Positions 1-8,061 of a DNA stretch of 64,000 bases are shown here, one piece after another. A program made the position numbers and the translations under genes. Location of the stretch: positions 1 to 64,000 of the forward strand of contig CAJYLT010000005.1 in NCBI GenBank assembly GCA_913775795.1, read 5' to 3'. Position 1 is the first letter of the stretch. Each line of letters starts with the position of its first letter. Under the pieces are notes generated by a model that searched no databases, was not told the DNA's origin, and saw only the letters and a program-made list of their open reading frames with translations. The DNA is from an uncultured Sphingomonas sp. GTDB lineage: Bacteria; Pseudomonadota; Alphaproteobacteria; Sphingomonadales; Sphingomonadaceae.

Positions 1-737
1 GCGCCGATGCCCAGCGCATTGACCTTGTCGAAGATCTCGATGCGCAGCGCCTCGATATCGTTCTTCGGCCCGCGCGCCTTCAGCGGCCCCATGTCGATCG
101 GCTCCATCAGCGCCTGCTTGGCGAGCAATACGCAATGTTCGGCGGTGCCTCCGATGCCGATGCCCAGCATCCCCGGCGGGCACCAGCCCGCGCCCATCTG
201 CGGCAACATCTCGACCACCCAGTCGACGATCGAGTCGCTGGGGTTCATCATCTTGAACTTCGACTTGTTCTCGCTGCCGCCGCCCTTGGCCGCCACGTCG
301 ATCGACACCTTGCTGCCCGGCACCATCGTCACGTGCAGGACGCTCGGCGTGTTGTCCCTGGTATTGCGCCGGGTGAACGCCGGGTCGGTCAGCACCGACG
401 CGCGCAGCTTGTTCTCCGGGTGCAGGTACGCACGGCGCACCCCCTCGTCGACGACTTCCTGAAGCGAGCGCGAGGTGTCGTCGAGGACGCAGTCCATGCC
501 CCATTCGACGAACACGTTGACGATGCCCGTATCCTGGCAGATCGGCCGATGCCCCTCCGCGCACATGCGGCTGTTGGTCAGGATCTGCGCGATCGCGTCC
601 TTCGCCGCCGGGCCTTGCTCGGCCTCATAGGCATCGCCCAGCGCGCGGATGTAATCCATCGGGTGGAAGTAGCTGATGAACTGAAGCGCGTCGGCGACGC
701 TGTCGATCAGGTCTGCGGTGCGGATGGTCACGGTCAT
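1..737 (-). CDS. Class I (iron-sulphur) fumarate hydratase, C-terminus missing
   Basis: Fumarate hydratase of the oxygen-sensitive [4Fe-4S] class, which interconverts fumarate and malate in the TCA cycle. The visible 245 residues are the N-terminal part of the alpha domain: an opening MTVTIRTADLIDSVADALQF, the cluster-binding segment PICQDTGIVNVF with its cysteine, and the GMLGIGIGGTAEHCVLLAK stretch typical of the family. The gene runs off the left edge, so the C-terminal half is not seen. The ATG at 737 gives the natural family start. It is divergent from the c-di-GMP gene at 798 with about 60 bases between. Class is firm; which paralogue it is cannot be told. Confidence 0.9.
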   Translation of the reverse strand, partial: MTVTIRTADLIDSVADALQFISYFHPMDYIRALGDAYEAEQGPAAKDAIAQILTNSRMCAEGHRPICQDTGIVNVFVEWGMDCVLDDTSRSLQEVVDEGVRRAYLHPENKLRASVLTDPAFTRRNTRDNTPSVLHVTMVPGSKVSIDVAAKGGGSENKSKFKMMNPSDSIVDWVVEMLPQMGAGWCPPGMLGIGIGGTAEHCVLLAKQALMEPIDMGPLKARGPKNDIEALRIEIFDKVNALGIG

Positions 738-797
738 GCACGGTCCTATGCCGCGCACAGGCGGCGGCGGCAACGATTCCGAAACCGTTGCCACGCC

Positions 798-2873
798 ATG
801 ATCCGCGATCGACGGGGGAGTGGCGTGGTCATCGGGTCGTTCGGCAAGTTTCGCGATCGCCTTCGCACGGGCGAGGGATCGTCCTCGGCTGTCCCGCCGA
901 CGCAGGGACAGGTCGCGTTGCGCCTGCTGCGCGAGGCGGAGGAGCACAGCGCCGGCTGGTTCTGGGAAACCGACCGCAACGGCCAGATCAGCTATCTGTC
1001 CGAAAAGGTCGCCCAGTTGCTCGGCGGGATCGAAGCGGGGGCGACGTTCACCGAGCTTTTCCGACTGTCGGGCGATGCGAGCGACACCGAACGTACCCTG
1101 GCCTTTCACTTTTCGTCGCGCACGTCGTTTTCGGACTATTCGCTGGAAACCGGCAGCGGCGAGGCGATGCGCCACTGGACGGTATCGGGCCGCCCGCGCT
1201 TCGACGAGTTCGGCCAGTTTCAGGGCTTTACCGGCACCGGCAGCGACCTGACCGAAAAACGGCGGGCCGAGGCGGAGATCACGCGGCTCGCGCTGTTCGA
1301 CGGGCTGACCGGTCTTGCCAACCGGCAGCGGATGAAGCTGTCGCTCGACCAGACGCTGGTCAATTCGCGGCGCGGGTGGCGCAGCGTCGCGCTGCTGCTC
1401 CTCGACCTCGACCGGTTCAAGGCGGTCAACGATACGCTCGGCCACCCCGTCGGCGACGCGCTGCTCAAGCAGGTCGCGCAGCGGCTTCAGCGCTGCACCG
1501 CCGACCATGGCCTGGTCGGGCGACTGGGCGGCGACGAGTTCCAGATCATCCTGCCCGAGGCGCCCAATCAGGAAGCGCTGTCCGAACTGTCGCGCACGAT
1601 CATCACGACGCTGTCGCAACCCTACTACCTTGCCGGGTCGAACATCACGATCGGCTGTTCGATCGGCGTCGCGGTCGCGCCCGAGAACGGGAGCGATTCG
1701 GAAACGCTGATCCGCAGCGCCGACCTCGCGCTCTATGCCGCCAAGGCCGATGGGCGCGGCACGCACCGCTTCTATCACGAGGACATGCTGGAGGGTGCGC
1801 GCCACCGGAAGGCGCTGGAGGACGATCTGCGCGGCGCACTCGCCCGCGGCGAGTTCCACGTGGTCTATCAGCCGGTCGTCGCCACCCGCGATGCCAGCGT
1901 CGTCGGGTTCGAGGCACTGGTTCGCTGGGAGCATCCGATTCGCGGTGCCGTCTCCCCCGGCGAGTTCATCCCAATCGCCGAGGAGAGCGGCCTGATTGAA
2001 TCAATCGGCGAATGGGTGATGCGCACCGCCGCGGCCGATGCCGCGAGCTGGCCCGGCGACGTGCGCGTGGCGGTCAACGTCAGCCCGATCCAGTTCGCCA
2101 ACAGCCAGTTGCCGACGATCGTCGCCTCCGCGCTCGCCAATAGCGGCCTGCCCGCGCACCGGCTGGAGCTCGAGATCACCGAGGGGGTGTTCCTCAACGA
2201 AAGTGCGTCGTCGGACGCGATGTTCTCGTCGCTGAAGCGGCTGGGCGTCCGGCTGGCGCTCGACGATTTCGGGACGGGCTATTCGTCGCTCGGCTATCTG
2301 CGCAAGGCGCCGTTCGACAAGATCAAGATCGACCAGAGCTTCGTGCGCGGCGCCGCCGTCACCGGCAACCGCAATGCCGCGATCATCCAGGCGATCGTCA
2401 CGCTGGCCACGACACTGGGCATGGAGACCACCGCCGAGGGTGTCGAGATCCAGGACGAGATCAGCCTGATCGCCGGCCTGGGGTGCAGCCATATCCAGGG
2501 CTATGTCTATGGCAGGCCGATGCCCGCCGAGGCTGCCGCGGAAATGGCGGCGGAGGGCAAGGCATCGCCATCGGGCGTTCGCGTCAGCCGCGCGCCGCGC
2601 CTGCGCACGCTGCGCTGGGCGCGGATGCTGGTCGGCGGCCAATCGGGCGAGGTGCGAATCCGCAATGTCTCGGCGTCTGGCGCGATGATCGACGGGATCG
2701 AGTTTCCCGCCGCGATGGTGGGATCGACGGTGCAGCTCGAATTGATCGAAGGCGACCTCATCACCGCCGAGCTGCGGTGGGCACATGGCGAGCAGGCCGG
2801 CCTTCAGTTCGACCAGCCCTTCAACCTCGAACGCCTGCAACAACCGGCCGCCCGCGCACGCCGCGCGGGCTGA
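798..2873 (+). CDS. PAS-GGDEF-EAL-PilZ cyclic-di-GMP protein
   Basis: A 691-residue c-di-GMP turnover protein with four parts in order: a PAS sensor (about residues 47-160), GGDEF cyclase (about 165-325, intact GGDEF at about 244), EAL phosphodiesterase (about 340-580, EALVRW at about 372, later DDFGTGYSSLGYL), and a C-terminal PilZ-like domain (about 600-680, beginning RTLRWARMLVGG). No membrane segment is evident, so it is probably cytosolic. Both catalytic signatures look intact, so it could make and degrade c-di-GMP; PilZ could sense the product. The reading frame stays open far upstream over the fumarase, but ATG 798 is chosen because the upstream part is antisense to fumarase; GTG 825 is an alternative start. 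Confidence 0.9.
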   Translation: MIRDRRGSGVVIGSFGKFRDRLRTGEGSSSAVPPTQGQVALRLLREAEEHSAGWFWETDRNGQISYLSEKVAQLLGGIEAGATFTELFRLSGDASDTERTLAFHFSSRTSFSDYSLETGSGEAMRHWTVSGRPRFDEFGQFQGFTGTGSDLTEKRRAEAEITRLALFDGLTGLANRQRMKLSLDQTLVNSRRGWRSVALLLLDLDRFKAVNDTLGHPVGDALLKQVAQRLQRCTADHGLVGRLGGDEFQIILPEAPNQEALSELSRTIITTLSQPYYLAGSNITIGCSIGVAVAPENGSDSETLIRSADLALYAAKADGRGTHRFYHEDMLEGARHRKALEDDLRGALARGEFHVVYQPVVATRDASVVGFEALVRWEHPIRGAVSPGEFIPIAEESGLIESIGEWVMRTAAADAASWPGDVRVAVNVSPIQFANSQLPTIVASALANSGLPAHRLELEITEGVFLNESASSDAMFSSLKRLGVRLALDDFGTGYSSLGYLRKAPFDKIKIDQSFVRGAAVTGNRNAAIIQAIVTLATTLGMETTAEGVEIQDEISLIAGLGCSHIQGYVYGRPMPAEAAAEMAAEGKASPSGVRVSRAPRLRTLRWARMLVGGQSGEVRIRNVSASGAMIDGIEFPAAMVGSTVQLELIEGDLITAELRWAHGEQAGLQFDQPFNLERLQQPAARARRAG

Positions 2874-2887
2874 TCGGCCTTGCCGGT

Positions 2888-3136
2888 TCAGGCGTCCTGC
2901 TGCCAGCTGATCTCGCCCGCCTGATCGGCGTCGCGATTGGCACCCGGCGCAGAGGTCGACGGCGGATCAGACGCATCCATCGAATCCTCCGACCCGATGT
3001 CGACCGCCTCGTCCTGCTTCGGATCGCCGCTGCTGCCGGTCGCCGGCTGATCGCCGTCACCCTTGGGGTCGGGCGGCGCCACCGAAAGGCTGTCGATCGC
3101 TTCGTCGCTGATGCCGTTATGTTCGGGGTCGGCCAT
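2888..3136 (-). CDS. Small acidic hypothetical protein
   Basis: An 82-residue, strongly acidic, low-complexity protein rich in Asp, Ser, Pro and Gly (MADPEHNGISDEAIDSLSV at the start, GEISWQQDA at the end). No domain recognised and no signal peptide or membrane segment. The start at 3136 is preceded by a good GAAGGAGAG ribosome binding site; a longer reading to 3190 has none. It lies downstream of the Bax-inhibitor-like gene beyond a terminator, so it probably has its own promoter. Composition suggests an intrinsically disordered protein. Function unknown. Confidence 0.6.
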   Translation of the reverse strand: MADPEHNGISDEAIDSLSVAPPDPKGDGDQPATGSSGDPKQDEAVDIGSEDSMDASDPPSTSAPGANRDADQAGEISWQQDA

Positions 3137-3192
3137 GTCCACTCTCCTTCGAAAGATCAACGAGCGCCCCGCGCCGCCTGTTCCGCGCAAGC

Positions 3193-3222
3193 AAAAGGGC
3201 CCGGCGGTTTCCCGCCGAGCCC
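3193..3222 (-). terminator. Rho-independent terminator of the Bax-inhibitor-like gene
   Basis: On the minus strand a GC-rich stem (GGGC, bulge, CGGCGG paired with CCGCCG, bulge, GCCC) with a short loop is followed by TTTTG. It lies 25 bases past the stop at 3247. Confidence 0.8.
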
Positions 3223-3246
3223 CTCGCTTGGGTCAGGTCTGATGGA

Positions 3247-3978
3247 TCAGTCGCGGCTGCCCATGAACGACAGCAGAAACTGGAACATGTTCACGAAGTC
3301 GAGATAGAGCGACAGCGCACCCATGATGACGACCTTGCCCATCATGTCGGTGCCCGCGACCCAGTCGTACATGCTCTTGATACGCTGCGTGTCGTAAGCC
3401 GTCAGACCAGCGAACAGCAGCACACCGATCGCGCTGATGACCAGGCTCATCACCGGCGACTGGAACCACAGGTTCGCCAGCGAGGCGACGATCAGGCCGA
3501 CCAGCCCCATGATGAGGAAGGTGCCGAGGCCCGACAGATTGCGCTTCGTCGTGTAGCCGTAGAGGCTGAGCGACAGGAACGCGACCGTCGTCGCGAAGAA
3601 GGTGATCGCGATCGACGCGCCGGTATAGACGAAGAAGATCGACGACATCGACAGGCCCATGACCGCCGCGAACGCGAAGAACAGCGCCTTCAGCGTGCCG
3701 GTCGACAGCTTGTTCATGCCGAAGCTCATGACCATCACGAAACCGAGCGGCGCGAGCGCGATGACCCAGCGCAGCGGCGTGCCGAGCACCGCCGCCGCCA
3801 TGCCCGAATTGGCGAACAACAGCGCGACGATACCCGTCAGCAGCACGCCCGAGGCCATGTAGTTGTAGACCGAAAGCATATAGGACCGCAGCCCCGCGTC
3901 GTACGCAGCGTCGCGCGACCCCGCGCGCGCGGCGTAGGGGGCGGACGAAGCGGTCCGGGGATCCGACCAGTTTGCCAT
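3247..3978 (-). CDS. Bax inhibitor-1 / YccA family membrane protein
   Basis: A 243-residue integral membrane protein with about seven hydrophobic helices after a 30-residue soluble N-terminus. Sequence features such as LFFAFAAVMGLSMSSIFFVY, the internal GLTAYDTQRIKSMY and the C-terminal SLYLDFVNMFQFLLSFMG are diagnostic of the BI-1/YccA/YbhL (TMBIM) family; the AYDTQ aspartate corresponds to the family's pH-sensing diaspartyl region. Members act in the inner membrane as pH-sensitive calcium leak channels or protease-associated proteins; the role here is inferred only from family. ATG 3978 has an AAGGAG site 8 bases upstream. Monocistronic, with its own terminator. Confidence 0.9.
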   Translation of the reverse strand: MANWSDPRTASSAPYAARAGSRDAAYDAGLRSYMLSVYNYMASGVLLTGIVALLFANSGMAAAVLGTPLRWVIALAPLGFVMVMSFGMNKLSTGTLKALFFAFAAVMGLSMSSIFFVYTGASIAITFFATTVAFLSLSLYGYTTKRNLSGLGTFLIMGLVGLIVASLANLWFQSPVMSLVISAIGVLLFAGLTAYDTQRIKSMYDWVAGTDMMGKVVIMGALSLYLDFVNMFQFLLSFMGSRD

Positions 3979-4138
3979 CTTGAACTCCTTTGCCCGGCTG
4001 ATGCCGGATGTGACGAATATCGTGGGGCGGCCGTTCCCTTTCAAGCAAAACCGGTGCCGTATCGAGTGCCAGACATGTTTCGTTACACTCTTTTGCAAGC
4101 GGTTGCGGATGCGGGCCGGCGCGCGCACGTTGAACCGC

Positions 4139-4675
4139 ATGCACCGCCTGTTCGTCGGCCTCCGCCCGCCCCCCGCCATCCGCGAACTGCTGTTCGATAC
4201 GATGGGCGGCGTCCCCGGCGCGCGCTGGCAATCCGACGAGCAATTGCACCTGACATTACGCTTCATCGGCGAGGTCGACCGGCGAACTGCCGAGGACGCG
4301 GCGCATGTGCTTTCGACGGTCCGCGCCGCCCCGATCGAACTGCACATCGAGGGCGTCGGCCAGTTCGATACGCGGGGCCGTGCCAACGCACTCTGGGCGG
4401 GCGTGCGCCCGCGCGAGGCGGTGACCGCGCTCCACAAGAAGGTCGATCAGGCGCTGGTCCGCGCAGGGCTGGAGCCCGAGCGACGCGCCTATCTGCCGCA
4501 CATCACGCTGGCGCGGATGGGCGGCGGCGCCGGCCCGACCGACCGCTGGCTCGCCGATCACGCGGGGCTGACGAGCGAGCCGTTCACCCTCGGCCATTTC
4601 ATGCTGTTCGAGAGCCATCTCGGCCAGGGCGGCGCGAGTTACGAGGCGGTCGAGCGCTATCCGCTCGGCGACTAG
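4139..4675 (+). CDS. thpR: RNA 2',3'-cyclic phosphodiesterase (2'-5' RNA ligase family)
   Basis: A 178-residue 2H-phosphoesterase. The two catalytic HxT motifs are clear, HLTLRF near residue 40 and HITLAR near residue 122, and the N-terminus MHRLFVGLRPPPAIRELL is typical of bacterial ThpR/LigT. It hydrolyses 2',3'-cyclic phosphate RNA ends in vitro and can join 2'-5' RNA; the cellular role is uncertain. Start ATG 4139 was chosen because it gives the family N-terminus; in-frame sequence upstream is not conserved-looking. Divergent from the Bax-inhibitor-like gene and overlaps the CorC-like gene tail to tail by 4 bases. Confidence 0.9.
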   Translation: MHRLFVGLRPPPAIRELLFDTMGGVPGARWQSDEQLHLTLRFIGEVDRRTAEDAAHVLSTVRAAPIELHIEGVGQFDTRGRANALWAGVRPREAVTALHKKVDQALVRAGLEPERRAYLPHITLARMGGGAGPTDRWLADHAGLTSEPFTLGHFMLFESHLGQGGASYEAVERYPLGD

Positions 4676-5973
4676 CCCGCCTTGTCGACCAGCAGCTTGT
4701 CAATCTTGCGCCCGTCCATGTCGACGATCTCGAACCGCCAGCCCTGCTCTGTAAAATGCTCGCCCTCGGTCGGCAGATGCTTGAGCACCGCAAGCGCGAG
4801 GCCAGCGACCGTCGCATAGTCTCGATCCTCGGGCAGTTCGATGCCGATCCATTCGGCGAGCGCGTCCGCGGGCATCTGGCCCGAGACGAGCAGCGAGCCG
4901 TCCTCACGCGTCACCACCCGCTCGTCGGTCGTGTCGTCGCGCCCGCGCGCGTCACCGGCGATCGCGGCGAGCAGGTTGGCGGGCGTCACGATCCCCTCGA
5001 AATGCCCGTATTCGTCGTGGACAAAGCCCATCGGCACCTCGGCCCCGCGAAGGAGCGCGAGCGCGTCCATCGCATCGACCTGATCGGGCAGTACCGGCGC
5101 CTGCTTGGCAAGCGCGCGCAGGTCGATGGCGCGGCCCTCGATCAGCGCCGCGACGACGTCTCGCGCCTGGACGACGCCGACCACCGCGTCGATCGACCCC
5201 TCCGCCACCGGCAGCCGGGTGTGCGCGGTATGCAGCAGCGTCTCGCGCACCGCCGCCTCGGGCAGCGACAGGTCGAGCCAGTCGACCTCGGTCCGCGGGG
5301 TCATGATCTCTCGCACCGGGCGGTCGGCGAGGCGCACGACGCCGGAGATGATCGACCGCTCATGCTCCTCGATCACGCCCGACTTCGCCGCTTCGGTGGC
5401 GATCAGGTGGAGCTCCTCGGCGGTCACGCGATTCTCGGCCTCACGGCTGAGGCCCAGCAGCTTGAAGACGAGGCCCGTGGTCGAATCGAGCAGCCACACG
5501 AACGGCGCGCAGACCGTCGCCAGCAGCCGCATCGGGATCGCGATCCAAGACGAGATCACCTCGGGCGAGCGGAGCGCGAACTGCTTGGGCACCAGCTCGC
5601 CGACGATCAGCGAGAGGAAGGTGGTGATGAAGATGACCAGCGCGAAGCCCGCGGTATCGGCGATGTCGGCGGGCACGCCGATCAATTGCAGCCGCGCGGC
5701 GGTCGGCGCGCCCAGGCTGGCGCCGGAATAGGCGCCCGTCAGGATGCCGATCAGCGTGATGCCGATCTGCACGGTCGACAGGAACTTGCCCGGATCCTCC
5801 GACAGCGCCAGTGCGGCGATGGCGCCGCGATTGCGCCCCTTCGCCATGGTCTCCAGCCGCGCGCGGCGGGAGGAGACGAGCGCCAGCTCGCTCATCGCAA
5901 ACACGCCGTTGAGTGCGAACAGCACGACGATGATGACGACATCGATCCAGGGAAAGGGCGGGAGCGGGTCCAT
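4672..5973 (-). CDS. CNNM/CorC family (haemolysin-like) membrane transporter
   Basis: A 433-residue protein with the CNNM (DUF21) membrane domain (about residues 1-195, four hydrophobic stretches, including LNGVFAMSELALVSSRRARL), a CBS-domain pair (about 215-335, MTPRTEVDWLDL at its start) and a C-terminal CorC_HlyC domain (about 350-433). The family exports Mg2+ (and possibly Co2+) across the inner membrane, with ATP binding in the CBS pair; "haemolysin" is a historical label. Single gene, start ATG 5973, divergent from the OmpA-like lipoprotein. Confidence 0.92.
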   Translation of the reverse strand: MDPLPPFPWIDVVIIVVLFALNGVFAMSELALVSSRRARLETMAKGRNRGAIAALALSEDPGKFLSTVQIGITLIGILTGAYSGASLGAPTAARLQLIGVPADIADTAGFALVIFITTFLSLIVGELVPKQFALRSPEVISSWIAIPMRLLATVCAPFVWLLDSTTGLVFKLLGLSREAENRVTAEELHLIATEAAKSGVIEEHERSIISGVVRLADRPVREIMTPRTEVDWLDLSLPEAAVRETLLHTAHTRLPVAEGSIDAVVGVVQARDVVAALIEGRAIDLRALAKQAPVLPDQVDAMDALALLRGAEVPMGFVHDEYGHFEGIVTPANLLAAIAGDARGRDDTTDERVVTREDGSLLVSGQMPADALAEWIGIELPEDRDYATVAGLALAVLKHLPTEGEHFTEQGWRFEIVDMDGRKIDKLLVDKAG

Positions 5974-6122
5974 CGGTGCTGCTCCAAGCCAATAGCCGTT
6001 CGGGCGGGGCTGACAACTGTCAAAGTGTTGCCGGCGGTCAGCGCCGGTTCAGTGCGCAGCCGGAACAACTGGCCCGCACGGCGGTTGCCGCCACCATCCC
6101 GGACCCCAACAGGAGGAACTCT

Positions 6123-6803
6123 ATGCGTCTCGGTCAGCGTCTCGGCCTCGTCGCCGTCATTGCATCGCTCGGTGTCACCAGCGCCTGCGTCACCGATCCC
6201 GTCACCGGCGAACAGCGCATCTCGAAGGCGGCGATCGGCGGCCTGGGCGGCGCGTTCGGCGGCTATCTGCTCGGCGACATTGTCGGCGGTCGCCGCGACC
6301 GGACCGAGAAGATCGTCGGCGCGGGCATCGGTGCGCTCGCGGGCGCGGGCATCGGCGCGTACATGGACCGCCAGGAGCGTGAGCTGCGCGAGCGGACCGC
6401 CGGCACCGGCGTCGAGGTCGTCCGCCGCGGCGACGAACTCGTGCTCGACATGCCGTCGGGCATCACCTTCGACTTCGACAGCAGCACCGTCCGGCCCGAG
6501 TTCCGCGAGACGCTGAACCAGGTCGCCGACACGCTGCGCCGCTACGAGCAGACCTATGTCGATGTGTACGGCCACACCGATTCGGTGGGCTCGGACGCCT
6601 ATAACCAGACGCTGTCGGAGCGGCGCGCGAGCGCGGTCGCCGGCTATCTGACCAGCCGCGGCGTCCAGTCGGCCCGGCTCGCCACCCGCGGCTTCGGCGA
6701 GAGCGAGCCGATCGCCTCGAACGAGACCGAGGAAGGCCGCGCGGAGAATCGCCGCGTCGAGATCAAGCTGGTGCCGATCACCGAGGACGACGTCCGCCGC
6801 TGA
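6123..6803 (+). CDS. OmpA-family outer-membrane lipoprotein with glycine-zipper
   Basis: A 226-residue envelope protein. A hydrophobic signal ends in VTSAC, a plausible though non-ideal lipobox (cysteine at 22). A glycine-zipper segment follows (about 36-80, repeated GGxxGG and AGAGIGA patterns), then an OmpA C-terminal peptidoglycan-binding domain (about 105-215) with YGHTDSVGSDAYNQTLSERR and NRRVEI. It probably tethers the outer membrane to peptidoglycan. AGGAGG lies 5-10 bases before ATG 6123. Resembles the YiaD type. Confidence 0.9.
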   Translation: MRLGQRLGLVAVIASLGVTSACVTDPVTGEQRISKAAIGGLGGAFGGYLLGDIVGGRRDRTEKIVGAGIGALAGAGIGAYMDRQERELRERTAGTGVEVVRRGDELVLDMPSGITFDFDSSTVRPEFRETLNQVADTLRRYEQTYVDVYGHTDSVGSDAYNQTLSERRASAVAGYLTSRGVQSARLATRGFGESEPIASNETEEGRAENRRVEIKLVPITEDDVRR

Positions 6804-6809
6804 TCGAAC

Positions 6810-6832
6810 GGGGAGCGGTTCTGCCGCTCCCC
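6810..6832. terminator. Hairpin between convergent genes
   Basis: Nine-base perfect stem GGGGAGCGG / CCGCTCCCC with loop TTCTG between the stop of the OmpA-like gene and the stop of tadA. There is no U-run, so it may act through stem strength in both directions. Confidence 0.55.
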
Positions 6833-6835
6833 CCC

Positions 6836-7264
6836 TTACCGCCGCTCGGTAAAGAAGGCGCGCAGCAGCGCCGCCGCCTCCCCCTCGCCGATCCCGGCAT
6901 ACACTTCAGGCCGGTGATGGCAGGTGGGCTGGCCGAAGAAGCGCGGCCCGTGCGCGACCGCGCCCCCCTTTGCATCGTCGGCGCCGTAATAGAGCCGCCG
7001 GATGCGCGCATGGGCGATGGCTCCCGCGCACATCGCGCACGGTTCCAGCGTCACCCACAGATCGCAATCCTCTAGTCGATCACGACCGAGCGCACGCGCC
7101 GCCGCGCGAATCGCGACGATCTCCGCATGCGCGGTCGGGTCGCACAAGCCGCGCGGCGCATTGGCACCCGTGGCGACGATCTCGCCTGCCAGCGTCACGA
7201 TGGCACCCACCGGGACCTCCCCCGCCCTTCCCGCCGCCGCCGCCGCATCAAGCGCGGCGCGCAT
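6836..7264 (-). CDS. tadA: tRNA-specific adenosine deaminase
   Basis: A 142-residue cytidine-deaminase-fold enzyme that converts A34 to inosine in tRNA-Arg(ACG). The zinc site is complete: His46 and Glu48 (HAEIVAIR) and Cys76/Cys79 (PCAMC). The segment ARIRRLYYGADDAKGGA is the expected TadA signature. ATG 7264 gives normal family length; there is no obvious Shine-Dalgarno and the upstream gene ends 25 bases before, so translation may be coupled to it. Convergent with the OmpA-like gene. Confidence 0.93.
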   Translation of the reverse strand: MRAALDAAAAAGRAGEVPVGAIVTLAGEIVATGANAPRGLCDPTAHAEIVAIRAAARALGRDRLEDCDLWVTLEPCAMCAGAIAHARIRRLYYGADDAKGGAVAHGPRFFGQPTCHHRPEVYAGIGEGEAAALLRAFFTERR

Positions 7265-7289
7265 CGCGGGCGGCAGGGGGAAGGCGTCG

Positions 7290-7505
7290 TTACTGCTGCT
7301 TGGCACCCTCTGCCTTTTCGACTTGGAGCGTCGGCACCTCGACCGTCTTGTTGGTGGTGCCCAGTTCGACCTTGCCGACATCGGCCTTGAACTCGGGCGC
7401 CTGCACGACCGCCGGACGCGTCTGGTCGATGCTGACCATGCCGAACGACATCAGCGCGACGAGGATGAGAGCAGCGAGCCCGAGAGCGACGAGGATGGTA
7501 CGCAT
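7290..7505 (-). CDS. Small single-span membrane protein, unknown function
   Basis: A 71-residue protein with an N-terminal hydrophobic helix (about residues 3-25, ILVALGLAALILVALMSFGM) and a polar tail ending EKAEGAKQQ. Topology suggests an inner-membrane anchored or secreted peptide. It stands 25 bases upstream of tadA on the same strand, so the two are probably co-transcribed. No family recognised. Confidence 0.6.
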   Translation of the reverse strand: MRTILVALGLAALILVALMSFGMVSIDQTRPAVVQAPEFKADVGKVELGTTNKTVEVPTLQVEKAEGAKQQ

Positions 7506-7609
7506 GGCCGAGGCTTCCTATCTAGAAATCGAAACGTCGCCGCAACAACGCCGCGCCTCGCCCGTGGTTGCGCAAAGGCTTTGTCCGTCGGCAGCGGGCG
7601 TGCGAACGG

Positions 7610-7638
7610 TTGACGCCGCGCGGCATAGCGGTTACTGG
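7610..7638 (+). promoter_or_regulatory. Candidate sigma-70 promoter for rpmB
   Basis: TTGACG (7610-7615), a 17-base spacer, then TACTGG (7633-7638), 53 bases before the rpmB start. The -35 box is good and the -10 box poor, as often in GC-rich alphaproteobacteria. Not tested. Confidence 0.35.
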
Positions 7639-7690
7639 CGCGGCCTTTCCGGGGCTGTACCCGGGTCCGTCGAAACTCAGGATTGTCATC

Positions 7691-7987
7691 ATGTCGCGCA
7701 TTTGCGAGCTGACCGGCAAGGGCCGGCAGGTGGGACACAACGTGTCGCACGCCAACAACAAGACCAAGCGCACGTTCCTGCCCAACCTGCAAAACGTCAC
7801 GCTGATCTCCGAGGCGCTGGACAAAGGCGTTCGCCTGCGCGTCTCGACGCACGGCCTGCGTTCGGTCGAGCATGTCGGCGGGCTCGACAACTGGCTGACC
7901 AAGACCAGCGATACCGAGCTGTCGCTGCGCGCGCGTCGCCTGAAGCGCGAAGTCGCCAAGAAGCTGGCGGGCACCGCCGCCGCCTGA
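7691..7987 (+). CDS. rpmB: 50S ribosomal protein L28
   Basis: A 98-residue large-subunit ribosomal protein. [20 protein letters not shown], then [15 protein letters not shown] and [14 protein letters not shown] match alphaproteobacterial L28 along the whole length. ATG 7691 gives the standard start. The N-terminal cysteine pair of zinc-binding L28 forms is absent (single Cys5), as usual in this group. Monocistronic with a terminator directly downstream. Confidence 0.97.
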   Translation: MSRICELTGKGRQVGHNVSHANNKTKRTFLPNLQNVTLISEALDKGVRLRVSTHGLRSVEHVGGLDNWLTKTSDTELSLRARRLKREVAKKLAGTAAA

Positions 7988-8014
7988 TCCGCGTTGCGGT
8001 TCGGAACTGCCAAA

Positions 8015-8045
8015 GGGCGCCGTCCTGATCGGACCGGCGCCTTTT
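8015..8045 (+). terminator. Rho-independent terminator of rpmB
   Basis: GGCGCCG and CGGCGCC arms extended by TCC/GGA (one bulged base) around a TGATC loop, followed by TTTT. About 28 bases past the rpmB stop. Confidence 0.85.
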
Positions 8046-8061
8046 CGCATATCTGCGCCTG

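Noticed and set aside
135-797. Open plus-strand frame ahead of the GGDEF-EAL gene
   Set aside because: It is antisense to the fumarase gene, rich in Arg/His/Ala as GC-rich shadow frames are, and the family-like sequence begins near 798.
6070-6110. Possible EcfG-type promoter (GGAAC, 16 bases, GGTT) ahead of the OmpA-like gene
   Set aside because: The -10 box differs from the usual cGTT and the match is too weak to list as a feature.
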